A stretch of 64,000 nt of DNA, taken from the NCBI RefSeq assembly GCF_033568475.1, contig NC_133120.1:169415991-169479990 (forward strand). Direction: 5' to 3'. The notes below the pieces were generated by a model, which made no database searches, was not told the origin of the DNA, and saw only the letters and a list, made by a program, of their open reading frames with translations. The stretch is from Henckelia pumila. Lineage: Eukaryota > Streptophyta > Magnoliopsida > Lamiales > Gesneriaceae. How positions within the stretch are numbered: position 1 is the first letter of the stretch; each line of letters begins with the position of its first letter. Made by a program: the position numbers and the translations under genes. Below are positions 59,821-64,000 of this stretch, in pieces.

Positions 59821-60010
59821 GATTAATGTGATTTTAAATTTTTATCAACTTTGCAAACTATCCGTTACAAACTAGCCGTTAAAAAATAGACATTGAAAAA
59901 TAGCCGTTGAATGCGAATAACTATATATATAGACACATTATGCTATGAGATTTGCATTCTACTAAGATACATTTTGCAAACACATATACAACAATGTCTT
60001 TCCTCCAAAC

Positions 60011-61127
60011 ATGTCTCATTCTACATGCAGCTCTAGCTCAAGTTCCAGCTCGACAAGCGAGGACAAAGTACATGTTGAAATCAATGAGAAAGATGATGAT
60101 CCGGTACAAGAACTAATGTTAATGGTACTTCAACAACACCAATAAGTTATGAAAGCATATCAGAGGAGGGAAACACACAGAAGAAGGAGGTTCATCCAAA
60201 GAAATTGTGAAGTCGGGCATGAGAGGCTTGTCAATGATTATTTCTCTACAAACCCAGTGTATCACGATGAAATCTTTTGAAGATGATTTCGAATGTAAAG
60301 AGAGTTATTCCTCCGCATATTGATTGCGTTAGAGAATCATTCGGCGTTTTTTCAACAGAGGGATGATGTTGTGCGAAGAAAAGAATTGTCACCACTACAA
60401 AAATGCACCGTTGCGATTCGTCAACTTGTTTACGGAGTCCCCGCCAACCATCTTGACGAGTACCTATGTATGGGTGAATCAAGTGCCATCAGGTGTCTTT
60501 TCAAGTTCTGCGAATATGTGATTGAAATATTTGGTGATAGGTACTTAAGAAGACCAATTGTTGATGATTTTCAACGTCTTCTTCAAATGTATGATGAGAG
60601 ACACGACTTTCCTGGCATGTGGGTAACCTTGATTGTATGCACTAAAAATGAAAAAATTGCATAGTTGCTTGGAAAGGTCAATTTACAAGGGAACATGAGT
60701 CACCAATAATCGTGCTTGAAGTGGTCGCGTCTCATAACTTATGGATATGACATGCTTTCTTTGGGGTTTCCGGTTGACGTAATGATATTAACGTGTTACA
60801 TGAATCTCCCATATTCAACAACGTCTTGCAAGAAAATGCACCGGAGATTAATTTCACGGTGAACGGAATTACATATACGAAAGGTTATTATCTTAAAGAT
60901 GGAATATATTCCGAATGGGCTACTTTCGTCAAGGATTTTCCTTGCCCGGAGGATCCCAAGAGGAAGTTGTTTAAGGAAAGACATGATTCTGTAAGAAAAG
61001 ATTTCGAGCGGGCATTTGGGGTGCTCCAATCTCGATGGATGATTGTCAGAGGCTCAACTCATTATTGGTATAGGAAAAGTTAAAAAAAATCATGTTATCA
61101 TGCATTATTTTGCATAACGTGATTGTT
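60011..61127 (+). pseudogene. HARBI1-like Harbinger transposase, broken
   Basis: ATG 60011 opens a Ser-rich N-terminus (MSHSTCSSSSSSSSTSE), then ERLVNDYFSTNPVYHDEIF, a stop, and LENHSAFFQQRDDVVRRKEL, LSPLQKCTVAIRQLVYGVPA, YVIEIFGDRYLRRP. In the first catalytic-Asp region the frame shifts to NLDCMH and then has stops at 60643-60645 and 60649-60651 where the family has Trp. It resumes at 60793: VNGITYTKGYYLKDGIYSEW, FPCPEDPKRKLFKERHDS, FERAFGVLQSRW. After another shift it ends at CIILHNVIV. This is the DDE nuclease of PIF/Harbinger elements, inactive. Confidence 0.88.
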
Positions 61128-61209
61128 GGGGTTTTTATTAAATTTACTGTAAAAAAAATCGATATCATAAATAACCTGAAACATGAAAAATTACACAAAT
61201 ACTGTAAAA

Positions 61210-61267
61210 CTCTGTCAGAGATAGCGGACGCTCTAATATATTCGAGCGTCCGCTCTCTCTGACAGAG
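61210..61267. repeat. 58-bp palindrome, 24-bp arms
   Basis: Arms 61210-61233 and 61244-61267 contain AGCGGACGCTC and GAGCGTCCGCT; one mismatch; 10-nt AT loop. Confidence 0.9.
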
Positions 61268-61482
61268 GAAATCAGAGAGAGCAGCTACATGGCAGCATCC
61301 GCTGCCATCGCGTGGCACTTCTCCCATGCCCAATTTTAGCCGCCGTCCCCCACCCATGTTGGCAGCATGCATAATGGAGGGTTGTAGGGGCCAAATTTTG
61401 TGTACAATAATGTTGTTAAATAGATGTATTCGTTCTTCACAATTCATATGTTTTTCTTTCCTAACAATTCACAGGCATTTAG

Positions 61483-61584
61483 TGGTGGTTTTGCTTTCTT
61501 CGGTTCCTCGTCTGGAAATTCAATTCATTGAAGCACTGGTGGTTTTGCTTTCTTCGGTTCCTCATCTGCAAATTCAATTCAGAA
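61483..61584. repeat. 54-bp tandem duplication
   Basis: TGGTGGTTTTGCTTTCTTCG starts copies at 61483 and 61537; few differences. Confidence 0.88.
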
Positions 61585-62130
61585 GTAAGTGTTACATTTT
61601 AAAATTAATTTTCGTATTCTGAGTTGAGAAAATTCATTGAAGCATTATGTTATTTTTCATTTGAAATCGGCCATAAGATTTGGTTGTAGTTGATTGAATG
61701 AAATGAAAAAAAATTCGTTCAATTATGGAATTGTGTTGGATAATATTTGCTATAAATTAATTTCGGTAACTGTGTTTCGAAATTATAATGATAAGACAAA
61801 TAAAATAAGCTAACTAGTACTTTTATTATTATTAATAGCAACTCCACGCACCTGGTGCAAGACTTTTACTTGATTTTTTAAATTTTTAATTCTTTTATTT
61901 TGTCTTCAGTTGTTATAAAATGATAATTAATTGATAAATATTATAATTCGTGTAGATAATTATGTATATTTATTTATTTATTTTGAATAAATAAATATTT
62001 AAATACACAATTTAATTATAATTAGATGTCTTATTTTTTATTTTATTTTTAATGTTTTGTCATTTATCGATTTTAATTTAATAATGTGTTTATTGGTTTG
62101 CATAATATAATTGTCAGTAATTTTGTCAGG

Positions 62131-64000
62131 ATGACAACAAATCGAGGGCCAGTAGATCCCAGTGTGCTATATTTACAAGCAACACATATTTCGTCAATAG
62201 TTTCTACAGAAACAGTTGATGAGATAGTTCGAGCCAAACGATCAGAAAATTTGATTTGGAATTTATTTAATGTGAATGGCTTGCACAGTCGTGTGATTGC
62301 ATATTTAAATTATATGGGGATTTATGATGTTTTGCTGTGTGAGTCTCGAATTTATGATAATCATTTGATTACTGCACTGGTTGAACGATGGCGACGTGAA
62401 ACACACACGTTCCATTTTAGATGTGGTGAAGCAACCATCACTTTACAGGATATTTCCATTATTTGGGGTCTCCCTATTGATGGTGAGCCTGTAACTGGTA
62501 TAGATGTTTCACACAAAGTTGAAGAGTGACAACATATATGTTTGAATTTGTTGGGATTTACGCCACTGACATCGCATTTCAAAGGTGGTCACTTATCGAT
62601 GACCGCTTTATATGAACATTGCACGGCTGCACTTGTCGATGATAATAGTCCAGAGATAGATGTCGTAAAATATATCCATTGTATAACATTAATGATTATC
62701 GGAGGAATCATGCTTCCAGATTATCAAGGAGGATCTGTTAGACTGATTTTTTTGCAACTACTCCGGGATATTGATCGCATCAGATCTTACAGTTGGGGAG
62801 GTGCAGTTTTGGAGTTTCTATATCGTGATTTATGCAATGCCATATGTATAGGAAAATCTATAATATCTGGGCCTCTATTTATCCTACAGGTATAAATTTT
62901 TTGTTAATCTAATATCACATTATAATAATTTTCTAATTTTATTTATTATTAATGACAGATATGAGCATGGAGCCAGATTAAATTTGTTAACCCTGATCTG
63001 AAAGGCTTATCTCTTACCGTGCCTCAAAATGCAGGCGATGGAAATATTTCATTTGCTCATTATGGTGCACGGTAATATTTAAAAATTATTATCATTGTAT
63101 AAATTACAACTTTATTTTCTCATAATTTTAATAATATTTTTTTTATTACAAGTGGTTAAATGTGTACAGTTACACTCATTCACCAGCATACGCTGTTATA
63201 ATTATAAGAGATTACTTTGATCGTGTGACTAATGACGAGGTGTGTTATTGGCTTATTGAAACTTTACAACAATTAAATAAATTTATATTTATTAATTAAA
63301 ATTGATTTTTATATTTATTAATTAAAATTTATTTTTATTTTTATTATGCAGTTTAACTTGAGCGTTTACAAAAAAAAAGATCCATATGTTAAAGTGATCA
63401 TTGATGCATACGATAATAGAATCTGGCGATGTGTTTGTCCTCTAATTTGTTTTGAAATTATGGAGATGCATCGTCCAAACCGGGTGCTGAGGCAATTCAA
63501 AATGCGTCAGCCTATTCCAAGACCTTCATTTGACAACAATGGCCTACACAACATCAGTAGAATCGGTCATTGCAACACAGATTGAATGGAACATCATAAA
63601 AATGATATTATTATTTGGAATAGAAAATTGAATCATGTTGCCCGAGGCGAACGACATAGAAGAAGATCTAGGCAGACTGATGATGATTATTTTCCATGGT
63701 TTGAGCGCATTACTTAACACATTATATCATCTACAGTAACTGAACTTGGTTTTCGGCCATATCCCCACGATTTATATGTTGGCGGACAAAATAATCTTCC
63801 ACAAAATTTTAATATGTCATCTCCTGATTCGCATCAGTCATCATTGCAGTTTGTTCCTCCTCGGCCATTTGGTGGATTTGAAAATGCCGAAACATCCGGT
63901 GGGTTGTACGCTGCTGGACCATCTGGTGGGTTGTATACTACGGGGCCATCAGGTGGATTTGAAAATACCGAACCATCCGGTGGATTGTGTAAAAGCATTC
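62131..64000 (+). pseudogene. Plant mobile domain (MAIL-type, PP7-long-form-like) gene, partial, decaying
   Basis: Exon 1 62131-62889 starts MTTNRGPVDPSVLYLQ and carries the plant mobile domain (PF10536) motifs LVERWRRETHTFHFRCGEAT, TLQDISIIWGLPIDGEPVTG and LNLLGFTP. Exon 2 is 62959-63071 (SQIKFVNPDLKGLSL). Exon 3, ~63152-63239 (WLNVYSYTHSPAYAVII), has an acceptor that does not restore the frame. Exon 4 runs from 63352 (IWRCVCPLICFEIMEMHRP) and includes a repeated GGLY..GPSGG region at 63880-63990, then leaves the window. Stops at 62527, 62962 and 63583 each replace an expected Trp (TGA). MAIL proteins act in silencing, and transposon-borne versions are widespread; this one looks transposon-borne and dead. 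Confidence 0.8.

Larger units (their letters stand above)
56688..61127 (+). mobile_element. PIF/Harbinger element 3 with ORF1 and transposase, decayed and interrupted
   Basis: Homology to units 1 and 2 begins inside ORF1 (56688, CATGCAACTCCGACTTTTGT), so the 5' end is missing. ORF1 is split by solo LTR C (56893-58903). After ORF1 come a 32-bp minisatellite and a transposase frame that breaks off at 61127. This is the only copy here with transposase, identifying the family of all three copies as PIF/Harbinger. Confidence 0.85.
61128..62130. other. 5' region of the plant-mobile-domain gene
   Basis: Begins abruptly where the Harbinger transposase stops. Contains a 58-bp palindrome (61210-61267) and a 54-bp tandem duplication (61483-61584). 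The terminus of any carrier transposon was not identified. Confidence 0.45.

Noticed and set aside
1-64000. tRNA, rRNA or endogenous pararetrovirus sequences
   Set aside because: None recognised; the tRNA-like strings are primer-binding sites, and no coat or movement-protein domains were seen.

Overview
This is a repeat-dense stretch of a flowering-plant (eudicot) nuclear genome. The evidence is AT-rich intergenic DNA, genes with canonical GT-AG introns, two P-class PPR genes, a DRM-type DNA methyltransferase, and many nested plant transposons (LINE, Ty1/copia, Ty3/gypsy, Harbinger, hAT, CACTA, plant-mobile-domain genes). No bacterial, organellar or viral genome is present. I cannot name the species.

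Layout. 1-9105: nested retroelements. A minus-strand LINE is broken in its RNase H domain by a gypsy LTR (A), which is itself broken by a 3.4-kb solo LTR (B) with a CCTAG target duplication. A second, plus-strand LINE holds a MITE. 9106-10600: foldback and tandem repeats. 11402-23208: a DRM3-like gene of ten exons, 717 residues, three UBA domains and a methyltransferase fold lacking the catalytic Cys motif; its fifth intron carries an antisense 4.2-kb copia element. 24081-25841 (minus): a 14-repeat PPR gene (At1g09900 type). 27090-29009 (minus): a two-exon plastid-type PPR gene (EMB2750/PPR2 type). These three are the only genes I consider intact host genes.

30050-64000 is almost entirely transposon. 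A copia 3' end (to 31531) is followed by two tandem ~2.8-kb Harbinger-derived units, each with a Myb/SANT-like ORF1 and an F-box-protein gene fragment. The first unit is split by a very young 9.6-kb copia element (33565-43165; its 1,863-bp LTRs differ at two bases by eye). Then come a CACTA terminus, a near full-length but dead hAT element, the 3' end of a Tat/Athila-like gypsy element, a CDC48B-like gene fragment, a third Harbinger copy that also has a dead transposase and is split by a solo gypsy LTR, and a decaying plant-mobile-domain (MAIL-type) gene running off the right edge.

The most unusual structure is in the leader of the young copia element (35559-35852): about thirteen consecutive GC-rich inverted repeats, nearly all with 3-nt loops, in otherwise AT-rich DNA. 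Smaller GC-rich quasi-palindromes recur in four other unrelated elements of the window. The host genes connect loosely to this setting: DRM3 belongs to the RNA-directed DNA methylation pathway that silences such elements, and it hosts one itself.
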